Shown here in pieces: positions 23,453 to 31,722 of a stretch of DNA of 64,000 nt (the first letter of the stretch is position 1; each line of letters opens with the position of its first letter). A program made the translations under genes and the position numbers. The notes beneath the pieces are model-generated. The model saw nothing but the letters and a program-made list of their open reading frames with translations, made no database searches and was not told where the DNA came from. Source of the DNA: Altererythrobacter sp. (lineage in GTDB: Bacteria; Pseudomonadota; Alphaproteobacteria; Sphingomonadales; Sphingomonadaceae); contig JAFKFN010000004.1 in NCBI GenBank assembly GCA_017308255.1, positions 62,001 to 126,000 on the forward strand. Reading direction: 5' to 3'.

Positions 23453-23910
23453 TCGTCGGCCGGGCCGGAAGCTGGCAGACGGTCATCGCCGATCTGGCGC
23501 TGATCCTGTTCATGGTCACCGCCGCGGCCATGCAGCGCGACAAGGTGCGTGTGGGGGCAGAGCCGCTGCCGATGCGGGGAGAGCCGCTGGCATTCTATCG
23601 CGCGGCCGAAGATGCGCCGCCGCTGGCGCAGTGGCTTGCCGTGCAGGCGCCCGATCCACGCCAGCGCCTGACGATCGTCGCACGCTACGCGCCGGGCGAG
23701 GCGGAGCAGGCTACGCACGCCGCCGTGGCGCTGGCGGCCGAGGCCGGGGAAGCGGGCGGCGAAGCCCGCATCGTCGTCGAGCCGGGGGAGCGATCCGAAG
23801 TCCTCGCCATGCTTGCCTTCGATCGGGACGGCAACTGGCATACCGATTGCAAGCAGGGGCTGGCAGAGGGCGCCGAGAGCGCTTCGAGAAAGGATAGCCC
23901 ATGCGAATGA
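23449..23910 (+). CDS. MotB/ExbD-like single-helix partner protein
   Basis: This 153-residue protein has one N-terminal membrane segment with an aspartate at its start (VIADLALILFMVTAAAM), the layout of ExbD/TolR/MotB proton-binding helices. The periplasmic part is short, with a Gly/Glu-rich EAGEAGGEARIVVEPGERSE, and has no recognisable peptidoglycan-binding motif. The start overlaps the channel gene stop (ATGA); the stop overlaps flgA. The function is proposed from neighbour and topology only. Confidence 0.6.
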   Translation: MIVGRAGSWQTVIADLALILFMVTAAAMQRDKVRVGAEPLPMRGEPLAFYRAAEDAPPLAQWLAVQAPDPRQRLTIVARYAPGEAEQATHAAVALAAEAGEAGGEARIVVEPGERSEVLAMLAFDRDGNWHTDCKQGLAEGAESASRKDSPCE

Positions 23911-24407
23911 TACCCTTGCTGGCAGCTGCCGCCGTGCTGGCGGCCGGTGCGCCCGCCGTGGCCGCGGGCTTCGCGGACCCGGCGGAAATCGACCAGGCCG
24001 TGGCCCGGTTTACCGGAGCGTCGATCGGCGCCGAAGGCGGCGCCCGCCTGCCGGTGGATCGGCGCCTCAAGCTGGCCCGGTGCGAAGCGCCCCTGGCGCT
24101 CGAATGGTACGGGCGATATCGCGACACGGTGCTCGTCCGCTGCCCTGAAACGGGCGGCTGGCGCCTGTTCGTGCCGGTGGAAACGACGGTCGCCCCCGCG
24201 GCGGCTCCCAAGGCTGCGGCGGTCGCACGCGGGGAATCCGTCGCCATCGTCGTGCAGGGAAAAGGCTTCACCCTGTCCCGCAAGGGAGAGGCGCTGGAAG
24301 GCGGCGCGGTGGGCGAATGGATTCGCGTCCGCCCGGCCGGCACGCGCACCGATCCCGTTCGTCTGCGCATCGTCGAACCCGGCAAGGTCGGCATGGAATT
24401 GCCGTAA
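23901..24407 (+). CDS. flgA: P-ring assembly chaperone FlgA
   Basis: This 168-residue periplasmic protein has a signal peptide (MRMIPLLAAAAVLAAGAPAV). The SAF-like C-terminal domain has VARGESVAIVVQGKGFTLSR and the ending IVEPGKVGMELP, typical of FlgA. It chaperones FlgI into the P ring. It overlaps the preceding gene by 10 bases. Confidence 0.9.
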   Translation: MRMIPLLAAAAVLAAGAPAVAAGFADPAEIDQAVARFTGASIGAEGGARLPVDRRLKLARCEAPLALEWYGRYRDTVLVRCPETGGWRLFVPVETTVAPAAAPKAAAVARGESVAIVVQGKGFTLSRKGEALEGGAVGEWIRVRPAGTRTDPVRLRIVEPGKVGMELP

Positions 24408-24487
24408 CCGGCAAGATTTTGCTCGGCGGGCTTAAGTCCGCCGGGCTCGCGCCGTTCTACGATCCTGAGACTGAACGGAGCGAACCG

Positions 24488-24769
24488 ATGGACCGGATCG
24501 ACACACAGGCGCTGAAGGGGCCGCCAAGCGGCCTCAGGGTGAAAGGGGCCGCCCAGGCGGCATCGCCCGAGCCCGTCCGGTCCGAAGCCGGTGCGGCCAA
24601 GGGCGTGCCGGTCACCAACGTGGTCTCCGCAGGCGTCGAACCGCCTGTCGATCACGAGCGTGTCGCCGAAATCCGCAAGGCGGTGGAACGGGGGCATTAT
24701 CCGCTCCTTCCTGCCAAGATCGCCGATGCGATGATCGCCTCGGGCTTTATATTGAGGATGCGCGGATGA
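24488..24769 (+). CDS. flgM: anti-sigma-28 factor FlgM
   Basis: This 93-residue protein is disordered in its first half (Gly/Ala/Pro-rich). It has the FlgM-type C-terminal helices that bind sigma-28: DHERVAEIRKAVERGHYPLL, then KIADAMIASGFIL. Its target FliA is encoded 3.4 kb downstream. Its stop overlaps the flgN start (ATGA). Confidence 0.85.
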   Translation: MDRIDTQALKGPPSGLRVKGAAQAASPEPVRSEAGAAKGVPVTNVVSAGVEPPVDHERVAEIRKAVERGHYPLLPAKIADAMIASGFILRMRG

Positions 24770-25098
24770 CCGCCCAGAATCCACTTCGCGAGACGCTCCG
24801 GCAAATGCTTGCCCTTCTCGAAGGGGAGCGGCAGGCGCTTGCCGCCCTGGACCTGGAACGCATCCTTACCTGCGCCGACGGCAAGATGCAGCTGTGCGAA
24901 CGTATCGAGCTGGGCGCCGTGGGTTCGCTGGACGAGGAAGAGCGCGGGTTGCTCGACGCCGTGACCCGGCTCAACGCCATCAACCGCAAGATGCGCAATC
25001 TTATCGCCGCTAACGTGGAAGCGCGCCTGTCCGCGCTCACCGGCCGGACCGGGCTCTATGGCCAGGCGCGGGTGGCCATGCGCGAGTTGCCCGCCTGA
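24766..25098 (+). CDS. flgN: flagellar export chaperone FlgN-like
   Basis: This 110-residue, wholly helical protein (LRQMLALLEGERQALAALDL, then AINRKMRNLIAANVEARLS) fits FlgN, the chaperone of FlgK and FlgL. Its place right after flgM is the classic arrangement. Sequence similarity in this family is weak, so context carries much of the call. Confidence 0.75.
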   Translation: MTAQNPLRETLRQMLALLEGERQALAALDLERILTCADGKMQLCERIELGAVGSLDEEERGLLDAVTRLNAINRKMRNLIAANVEARLSALTGRTGLYGQARVAMRELPA

Positions 25099-25106
25099 TC
25101 CTAGTT

Positions 25107-25123
25107 TGGCACGGATATTGCTA
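25107..25123 (+). promoter_or_regulatory. sigma-54 promoter of the transglycosylase-flhA-fliA operon
   Basis: TGGCACGGATATTGCTA matches the sigma-54 consensus (TGGCACG-N4-TTGCW) at every fixed base. It lies 37 bases before the GTG start of the next gene. An inverted repeat CCCCGGC...GCCGGGG follows at 25127-25153, which could be an activator site or a leader hairpin. Confidence 0.88.
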
Positions 25124-25159
25124 AAACCCCGGCGAAAGCAATCGTAGCCGGGGAAATCA

Positions 25160-25990
25160 GTGTCCGGAGTTTCACCAGTCCAGAGCAGCCAGGCGCAAGC
25201 CGCGATAGCGCGCGCCTCCGCCGCCACCGGGGTCGATTTCGATTACCTGGTGGCGCAGGCGCGGCTTGAATCCGGGCTCGATCCGAATGCCCGCGCCGCC
25301 ACCTCCAGTGCGGCGGGCCTCTATCAGTTCATCGGCGGCACCTGGCTCGAAACGCTCGACCGCCACGCCGGCACCCACGGGCTCGACTGGGCCGGCGCGG
25401 CGATCACGCGCCAGGGCGGGCGGGCCACGATCGGCAATCCGGCGCTGCGCGGCCAGATCATGGCCCTGCGCTATGATCCCGATGTCTCGGCGCTCATGGC
25501 CGCGGAACTGGCACGCGATAATTCGGCGGAGCTGAGCGGCTTCCTCGGCCGCGAGCCCGATTCCACCGAACTCTATATGGCCCATTTCCTCGGTGCGGCC
25601 GGCGCGCGCGATTTCCTCGGCGCGCTCCAGTCCACCCCGCAGGCATCCGCCGCGGCGCTGTTTCCCAAGCCGGCGGCGGCGAACCAGGCGATCTTCTTCG
25701 ATGGCGGCCGCGCGCGGTCGGTGGCGGAGGTGATGGATCTCCTGCGCAGCCGCGTCTCTGCCGCGATGCAGGGCGGCGCCGGCGCGCAAGCGGGCGGCAG
25801 CCCTGCCTATTCGGCGCCGGCCAGTTCCTTCGCCCGGGCGGCCGACAGCTTTTCCCAGGCCGCGCCGATGCGCCGCGTCTCCATGGCGGAAACCCTGCAG
25901 GCGACTTTCGGCGGTTCCGAAAGCCTCGGCGGCCGTGCCGCGCAGCGGGTGGATGAAGCCTACGGCAAGTTCAGGACGTTCGGCCTGTGA
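25160..25990 (+). CDS. lytic transglycosylase, flagellar type
   Basis: This 276-residue protein has a soluble transglycosylase SLT domain. The catalytic glutamate is likely the E in LVAQARLESGLDPNA (residue about 38), followed by SSAAGLYQFIGGTWLETLDR and SPDSTELYMAHFLGAAGARD-like motifs. The C-terminal 100 residues are Ala-rich and low complexity. No signal peptide is visible; export through the flagellar apparatus is plausible. It may open the wall for the rod, complementing the short FlgJ. It starts with GTG. Confidence 0.82.
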   Translation: MSGVSPVQSSQAQAAIARASAATGVDFDYLVAQARLESGLDPNARAATSSAAGLYQFIGGTWLETLDRHAGTHGLDWAGAAITRQGGRATIGNPALRGQIMALRYDPDVSALMAAELARDNSAELSGFLGREPDSTELYMAHFLGAAGARDFLGALQSTPQASAAALFPKPAAANQAIFFDGGRARSVAEVMDLLRSRVSAAMQGGAGAQAGGSPAYSAPASSFARAADSFSQAAPMRRVSMAETLQATFGGSESLGGRAAQRVDEAYGKFRTFGL

Positions 25991-28110
25991 ACCTGCGCAA
26001 GATCCTCTCGCCCGCGATGGCGCTTCCGGTCGGCATCCTCACCGTGATCGTGCTCATGGTCGTGCCGATCCCGGCGATGATGCTCGACTTGTTCTTCGTG
26101 CTCAACATTGCCTTGTCCGTGGCCATCCTGATGGCGGCGATGAACGCCGAAAAGCCGCTGGATTTCTCGTCCTTTCCCTCGGTGCTGCTGTTCGCCACCC
26201 TGCTGCGGCTGGCGCTCAACGTCGCGTCCACGCGCGTGGTGCTGCTCCACGGGCATGAAGGCGAAGCGGCGGCCGGCAAGGTGATCGAGGCCTTCGGCGC
26301 CTTCCTGATCGGCGGCAACTTCGCGGTCGGCCTGTTCGTGTTCATGATCCTGATGATCATCAACCTGGTGGTCGTGACCAAGGGCGCCGGGCGCGTGTCG
26401 GAAGTCTCCGCGCGTTTCACCCTGGATGCCTTGCCGGGCAAGCAGATGGCGATCGACGCCGATCTCGCCGCCGGGCTGATGACGGCGGACGAAGCCAAGG
26501 CCCGCCGCCGCGAGATCGCCACCGAGGCGGATTTCTACGGCTCGATGGACGGCGCCAGCAAGTTCGTGAAAGGCGATGCCGTCGCCGCGCTGCTGATCCT
26601 GGGCGTCAACATCATTGCCGGCCTCGTGCTTGGCATGGTGTCGCACGGCCTTTCGGCGGGCGAGGCGGGCGAACGTTATGTCACGCTGGCCGTGGGCGAT
26701 GCGCTGGTGGCCTCGGTGCCGGCGCTGCTGCTGTCGATCGCCGCGGCGATCATCGTCACCCGCGTGTCCGACAGCCGCGACCTGGCGGGCCAGATCGGCG
26801 GCCAGCTTGCCGAACCGCGCATCTGGCTGCCGGTGGCCGGCATCCTCGCCGCCATGGGCCTCATCCCGGCGATGCCGCAGTCGATATTCCTGCCGCTATC
26901 GGCCATGGCCTTCGCCCTGTGGCGCATGCTCAGCCGCCGCCAGGCGGCCGCCGTGCTGAAGGAGAAAGAGCCCGAAGCCAAGCCCGACCCGACGCGGATC
27001 GCGATCGAGGACGTGTCCGACCAATCGCTGGTGACGATCGAGCTGGGCTTCGGCCTGGTCCACCTGGCGGACGAACGGCGCGGCGCGCCGCTGGTCGCCC
27101 GGCTCACCGGCCTCAGGCGCCAGCTGTGCGAGGCGCTGGGCTTCGTCGTCCCGCAGTTCCGCATCAAGGATAGCTTCGATCTCGCGCCCGATCGCTACCG
27201 CGTGGTCCTGGGCGGTGCGCCGCTCGGTTCAGGGCAGCTTCGCCCCGATCGCCTGCTGGCGATCGACACCGGCGATGCCGGCGTGGGTGCCAGTGTGCCC
27301 GGCGAGGCGACCCGCGATCCCAGCTTCGGCTGCCCGGCGCTGTGGATCGAGCCCGGCGCGCGCGATCTTGCCGTGGCCGAAGGCTATCTCGTGGTCGATG
27401 CGGAAAGCGTGGTGGCGACCCACATCAACCAGCTTCTCGCCGCCCGCCCGCAGGAACTGCTCGGCCCGGACCAGGTGCGCGAGTTGCTGGACGCGGTGCG
27501 CGAACGCCATTCGCAACTGGTCGAAACGATCACCCCGCAGCCGCTGACGCTGGCCGCGATCACCCGCCTGCTGAGGGCGCTGCTGGCCGACGGCATCACC
27601 CTGGCGCATCCGCTGCCGGTGCTCGCCAGCCTGTCGCAGGCCGCGCAGCAGACCACGGAGCACGATCGGCTGGTGGACATGCTCCGCGCCGATCTCGGGC
27701 CGCTGCTAGTCGGCAGCCTGTGCCCGCCGGATGAACGGCTTCCGGTCATCACCCTGGCGGCGGAGCTGGAGGAGATGGTGGTGGGCGGCCTGCACGATCC
27801 GGCCAGCGGCCAGATCGTCATCGAGCCGGACCTGGCCCGCTCCATCGGCGAACGGATCGCCGTGATCCTGGCAAAGCGCCAGCCCGGCGCGGCCATGCCC
27901 GCGCTGATCGTCCAGCCTCGGGCGCGGCGCCCGCTGGCCGCGCTGCTCAAGCTGCGCGCGCCGGGCTGCGCCGTGCTGTCCATCAATGAATTGCCCGCCG
28001 CCCAGCCGATCGAGGTGATCGCCATCGTCGGCGGCGAAAACGAAGCCGTGCCCCAGCTCCAAGGTGGCACGGAAGCGATCGAATACGAGAGGGAGCCCTT
28101 GGCCGCATGA
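25987..28110 (+). CDS. flhA: flagellar export gate protein FlhA
   Basis: This 707-residue protein has about eight N-terminal transmembrane helices, then the cytoplasmic export-gate domain. Conserved blocks include FPSVLLFATLLRLALNVAST, the FHIPEP-type loop with RFTLDALPGKQMAIDADLAA, and the C-terminal DVSDQSLVTIELGFGLVHLA. Length is standard. The GTG start overlaps the transglycosylase stop and its end overlaps fliA (ATGA). Confidence 0.95.
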   Translation: MNLRKILSPAMALPVGILTVIVLMVVPIPAMMLDLFFVLNIALSVAILMAAMNAEKPLDFSSFPSVLLFATLLRLALNVASTRVVLLHGHEGEAAAGKVIEAFGAFLIGGNFAVGLFVFMILMIINLVVVTKGAGRVSEVSARFTLDALPGKQMAIDADLAAGLMTADEAKARRREIATEADFYGSMDGASKFVKGDAVAALLILGVNIIAGLVLGMVSHGLSAGEAGERYVTLAVGDALVASVPALLLSIAAAIIVTRVSDSRDLAGQIGGQLAEPRIWLPVAGILAAMGLIPAMPQSIFLPLSAMAFALWRMLSRRQAAAVLKEKEPEAKPDPTRIAIEDVSDQSLVTIELGFGLVHLADERRGAPLVARLTGLRRQLCEALGFVVPQFRIKDSFDLAPDRYRVVLGGAPLGSGQLRPDRLLAIDTGDAGVGASVPGEATRDPSFGCPALWIEPGARDLAVAEGYLVVDAESVVATHINQLLAARPQELLGPDQVRELLDAVRERHSQLVETITPQPLTLAAITRLLRALLADGITLAHPLPVLASLSQAAQQTTEHDRLVDMLRADLGPLLVGSLCPPDERLPVITLAAELEEMVVGGLHDPASGQIVIEPDLARSIGERIAVILAKRQPGAAMPALIVQPRARRPLAALLKLRAPGCAVLSINELPAAQPIEVIAIVGGENEAVPQLQGGTEAIEYEREPLAA

Positions 28111-28823
28111 TCCAGGATCATCAGCAATTCTCGGCGGCCACCGCCTATGGCGGCAATGTCGGCGAAAGGGTCACGCGGTTCCTGCCGATGGTCCGCCGGC
28201 TTGCCTGGCACCTGTCGGGCAGCGGCGGGCCGGCGATCGACGTGGACGATCTCGTCCAGGCTGGCCTGGTCGCGCTGACCGAATGTGCCCAGCGGCACGA
28301 GCGCCCGACCGAGGACGGCTTTGCCGCCTATGCCAAGCTGCGCGTGCGCGGCGCGATGGTGGACCTGCTGCGCAGCGCCTCGCCCGAACCGCGCGGTGCT
28401 CGCGCCCGGCGTCGGCGGATCGAGGAGGCGCAGGCGCGCCTCGCCTCGATGCTCGGCCGCGATCCGTCTTCCGGCGAGCTTGCCGAAGCGCTCGGCATGC
28501 CGGTGGACGAGCTTCACCGCGTGCAGGGCGATGCCGTCCACCTGGCCTCGATCGACGATTGCTATTCCGAAAGCGACCTGGCATTCGCCGCCGAGGAAGT
28601 CGATGCCGAAGCGGCGCTGCTCCAGCACGAGGATCGCGAGCAGCTGATCGAAGCCATCGCTGCGTTGCCCGAGCGGCAGCAGCTCGTCATCCAGCTCTAT
28701 TTCGTGGAGGAACTGAACCTGGCGGAAATCGCCATGGTCCTCGGCGTCAGCGTTCCCCGCGTCCACCAGCTCAAGGCCGCCGCGCTCGACAAGCTCCGGC
28801 TGGCTTTCGCGGCACAGGGCTGA
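28107..28823 (+). CDS. fliA: flagellar sigma factor FliA (sigma-28)
   Basis: This 238-residue sigma-70-family factor has region 2 (VDDLVQAGLVALTECAQRHE, then FAAYAKLRVRGAMVDLLRS) and region 4 (LPERQQLVIQLYFVEELNLA, then EIAMVLGVSVPRVHQLKAAA). The region 3 spacer has RDPSSGELAEALGM. It should drive class III genes such as flagellin and chemotaxis genes, none of which lie in this window. It ends the sigma-54 operon and is antagonised by FlgM. Confidence 0.93.
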   Translation: MIQDHQQFSAATAYGGNVGERVTRFLPMVRRLAWHLSGSGGPAIDVDDLVQAGLVALTECAQRHERPTEDGFAAYAKLRVRGAMVDLLRSASPEPRGARARRRRIEEAQARLASMLGRDPSSGELAEALGMPVDELHRVQGDAVHLASIDDCYSESDLAFAAEEVDAEAALLQHEDREQLIEAIAALPERQQLVIQLYFVEELNLAEIAMVLGVSVPRVHQLKAAALDKLRLAFAAQG

Positions 28824-28898
28824 GTGCGGCCCGTTCCCGGAACGGGGGGCCGCCACACGGCTCACCCCCACGTAAGAGCGCAATCCTTTAACCTTACT

Positions 28899-28981
28899 CG
28901 TCATTGCGAGCGTAGCGAAGCAATCCAGGGCGGCGCAGAACTGCCCTGGATTGCTTCGTCGCTACGCTCCTCGCAATGACG
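28899..28981. repeat. palindromic repeat, family A (second copy)
   Basis: This has the same arms as at 12,986, with an extra CGT/CTC slip in the right arm (GCTTCGTCGCTACGCTCCTC). It lies between fliA and the converging SnoaL-like gene. It fills most of this gene-free stretch and may act as a terminator. Confidence 0.85.
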
Positions 28982-29021
28982 AATAGTTTGGTGGTGGCGC
29001 TCTGCGCGCCTGCGCCGCCGC

Positions 29022-29624
29022 CTACTTCCCCGCCAGGAATGCCTGTGCCAGTGCGTCCATCTGCCGCACCGGGTTCTCCGGCCCGGAATGGCGGTTGGGG
29101 ATGAACTCGTTCAGCACGCGCCGCTTGGCGAACAGCCAGTGGCCGTCCACACGCTTCAGCTCATCGTCATAGAGCCCGAAGGTGCCCATCTTCAGCGTGT
29201 CTTCGGGCCCGTGATTGGCCATCTCCACCCATAGCGAACGGGCCCAGGCGCGATCGCCCTCCACGCGGATGGAGCTTTGCAGGATCACGTGGCGCAGCGT
29301 GGCCGCCTTGCCGTCCTCGGTGTGATAGAACTCGCCGATCCGCTCAGAAAAGCTGGTCACCGCCTGGCGGATCGCGGCGCGGCCCTTGGACGTGCCGCTG
29401 GCGAATTCCAGCTCTCCATCCTCGGCGAAGGTGCTGACGTAGGCATCCCAGTCGAAGTAATCGATGGCGAAGAGATAGCGCGCCATCAGGTCCTCGATCT
29501 CGGCACGGTCCTGCGCATAGGTCGGCGCGTAATGGACCTGGGCGCTGGCAGGCGCGGGCACGGCTGCGGCCAGCAGCAGGGCGCCGGCAATCCCGGTGGC
29601 TTGGCGGAAGGGGCGTGCGACCAT
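29022..29624 (-). CDS. exported SnoaL/NTF2-like protein
   Basis: This 200-residue protein has a signal peptide (VARPFRQATGIAGALLLAAA, then cleavage near ASAQ). Its NTF2-like fold contains AEIEDLMARYLFAIDYFDWD and ALRHVI-type strands typical of the SnoaL-like superfamily, which includes isomerases, dehydratases and cyclases. I prefer the ATG at 29624 because AAGG is nine bases upstream; the ATG at 29633 abuts it. It closes the oxygenase-PQQ dehydrogenase operon. Exact reaction unknown. Confidence 0.75.
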   Translation of the reverse strand: MVARPFRQATGIAGALLLAAAVPAPASAQVHYAPTYAQDRAEIEDLMARYLFAIDYFDWDAYVSTFAEDGELEFASGTSKGRAAIRQAVTSFSERIGEFYHTEDGKAATLRHVILQSSIRVEGDRAWARSLWVEMANHGPEDTLKMGTFGLYDDELKRVDGHWLFAKRRVLNEFIPNRHSGPENPVRQMDALAQAFLAGK

Positions 29625-29643
29625 TTCGATCATCCTTTCGTTA

Positions 29644-31722
29644 TCACCGGCTGTCCCAGTCGGCGTTGGCTCTGGCTATAAGGTAGTGGTGGATCGCTTC
29701 GGCTTCGGCCGGCGTCAGCACATCGGCGAAGCTGGCCATGCCGTTTCGTGCCCGCGCGCCGCGCAGCACGATGTCGAGGAAAGCTTCGTGCGTTTCCGGC
29801 GCCATGTGGCGCAAGTCCTTCACGCCGCCACGCGCGGCTACGCCGTGGCACAGGGCGCAATTGGCGGCATAGAGCTGTTCGCCCCGGCTCACTTGCTCGG
29901 CAGTCCCGTTCGGCGCCGGGGGAGGGCTCAGCTCGGGCACCTGCATCGACGCGGCTGGCATGGGCGGCAGCTTGGCCGTTCCGCCCAGCTTGAACACCAG
30001 CAGTCGCGGTTTCGACAGGAACAGCTGCGTATAGGCGGACCGCTCCACATGCGCGAGCCCGCCGCCCCAGCCGGCGTTGACCGCAATATATTGCTCGCCG
30101 TCCACGGTATAGGTGATCGGCGCGGCGATCGGCACTTGCTGCACGGGCATTTCCCAGAGCTTTTCGCCGGTATCGGCGCGATAGGCGGCGAAGGTCTGGC
30201 CGATAGTGCCCTCGAACACCAGGTTCCCCGCCGTGGCCAGCACCCCGCCGCTGCCCTTCTGGGGGGAAGGTACGCGCCATGCCTCGCGCTGGCGCACCGG
30301 GTCCCAGGCCGAAAGCCATCCGCGTGAATGCGCGTCGGCATAGCGGGTGATCGCGTCGCGCTCTGCCTCGAAGCCGGTGAAGCTGGTGCCCAGCCCCCCT
30401 TTCGCCGGATCGAAGCTCTCCGCCTTGGCATAGCCCATGTAGGTTTCGGTCACCGGCAGATAGACCAGGTGGGTCAGCGGGCTGTAGGCCATCGGATTCC
30501 AGTTGTGCGCCCCGCCGGCGCCAGGCGAAACCAGCACCGGCGTGGTGCCGTATCGCACGGCCGGGTTCTCGATCGGCCGGCCCGTCGCTTTATCGATTCC
30601 GCTGGCCCAGTTGATCGGCGCGAACATCTCGGCGGAAATCAGCTCGCCCGTCTCGCGGTCGAGCACGTAGAAGAACCCGTTCTTCGGCGCCTGCATCAGC
30701 ACCTTGCGTGTGCGCCCGCCGATTTGGAGGTCGGCCAGGATCATCTGCTGGGTGGCGGTGTAATCCCACTCCTCGCCCGGCGTTGTCTGGTAATGCCAGC
30801 GATAGTCGCCCGTATCGGCATCGAGCGCCACGATGGAAGCCAGGAACAGGTTGTCCCCACCGCCCGCGCTGCGCCAATCGCGCGCCCAGGGCGAACCGTT
30901 GCCCACGCCCACATAGACCAGGTTCAACGCTGGATCGTAAGACACGCTGTCCCATACCGTGCCGCCGCCGCCCGCCGTCCACCATTCGCCGGTCCAGGTC
31001 TTCGCGGCCAGTTCCATCGCCGCGTTCTCGAACCCGTCGGCCGGATTGCCGGGCACCGTATGCCAGCGCCATATCTGCCTGCCCGTCTCCGCGTCATAGG
31101 CGGTGACATAGCCGCGCACGCCCATCTCGGCGCCGCCGTTGCCGATCAGCACCTTGCCGTCGAACACGCGCGGCGCGCCGGTGATCGTGTAGCTCTTGGA
31201 ATTATCGACCGTGAGCACCGACCACACCGGCTTGCCCGTCGCCGCGTCCAGCGCGATCAGCCGCCCGCCCAGCGTGGCGACGTAGATCTTGCCCTTCCAC
31301 GCCGCCAGCCCGCGCGAGACGATGTCGCAGCAAGCCAGCCGCCCGAACCTCAGCGGCACTTCGGGGTCGTAAGTCCACAGCACCTTGCCGGTCTTGCCGT
31401 CATAGGCGGTGACCAGGTTCCACGGCTGCACGTTGTAGAGCACGCCATCGATCGCCAGCGGGCTGGCTTCCATCCCGCGTTCGGTATTGATATCGGCATA
31501 CCAGGCGAGGCCCAGCCGCTGGACATTGCCGGCATTGATCTGCGCCAGCGGGCTGAAGCGCTGCTCGTCATAAGTGCGCCCTGGCGCCATCCACTGGCCG
31601 GGCTCTGCATCGGCATGGAGCAGCCGTGCATGATCCACTTGTGCCGGGCCTTCACCGCCCGCTGCGCTGCCTGCCAGCAGAGCCAGGGCCGCGGCTCCGG
31701 CTCGCCAAACCGCCCTTGTCAT
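29644..31722 (-). CDS. PQQ- and heme c-dependent alcohol dehydrogenase (quinohemoprotein)
   Basis: This 692-residue periplasmic enzyme has an eight-bladed PQQ propeller and a C-terminal cytochrome c domain. Typical features are the adjacent Cys pair (GRLACCDIVSRGLA), repeated tryptophan-docking motifs such as GKVLWTYDP and GKPVWSVLT, and APKNGFFYVLDRETGELIS. The heme site is CALCH at residue about 622 with the likely axial Met in RNGMASFAD. It would oxidise a primary or secondary alcohol and pass electrons to cytochrome c. The ATG at 31722 overlaps the oxygenase stop (ATGA). Confidence 0.9.
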   Translation of the reverse strand: MTRAVWRAGAAALALLAGSAAGGEGPAQVDHARLLHADAEPGQWMAPGRTYDEQRFSPLAQINAGNVQRLGLAWYADINTERGMEASPLAIDGVLYNVQPWNLVTAYDGKTGKVLWTYDPEVPLRFGRLACCDIVSRGLAAWKGKIYVATLGGRLIALDAATGKPVWSVLTVDNSKSYTITGAPRVFDGKVLIGNGGAEMGVRGYVTAYDAETGRQIWRWHTVPGNPADGFENAAMELAAKTWTGEWWTAGGGGTVWDSVSYDPALNLVYVGVGNGSPWARDWRSAGGGDNLFLASIVALDADTGDYRWHYQTTPGEEWDYTATQQMILADLQIGGRTRKVLMQAPKNGFFYVLDRETGELISAEMFAPINWASGIDKATGRPIENPAVRYGTTPVLVSPGAGGAHNWNPMAYSPLTHLVYLPVTETYMGYAKAESFDPAKGGLGTSFTGFEAERDAITRYADAHSRGWLSAWDPVRQREAWRVPSPQKGSGGVLATAGNLVFEGTIGQTFAAYRADTGEKLWEMPVQQVPIAAPITYTVDGEQYIAVNAGWGGGLAHVERSAYTQLFLSKPRLLVFKLGGTAKLPPMPAASMQVPELSPPPAPNGTAEQVSRGEQLYAANCALCHGVAARGGVKDLRHMAPETHEAFLDIVLRGARARNGMASFADVLTPAEAEAIHHYLIARANADWDSR

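Noticed and set aside
24411-24422. Sigma-54-like sequence upstream of flgM (GGCAAGATTTTGC)
   Set aside because: Spacing is one base short and lacks TGGCAC; kept only as a possible enhancer half-palindrome.
24429-24465. Possible sigma-28 promoter before flgM (TAAG...GCCGTTCTA)
   Set aside because: Spacer is 14 rather than 15 and the -10 diverges from GCCGATAA; too weak to list.
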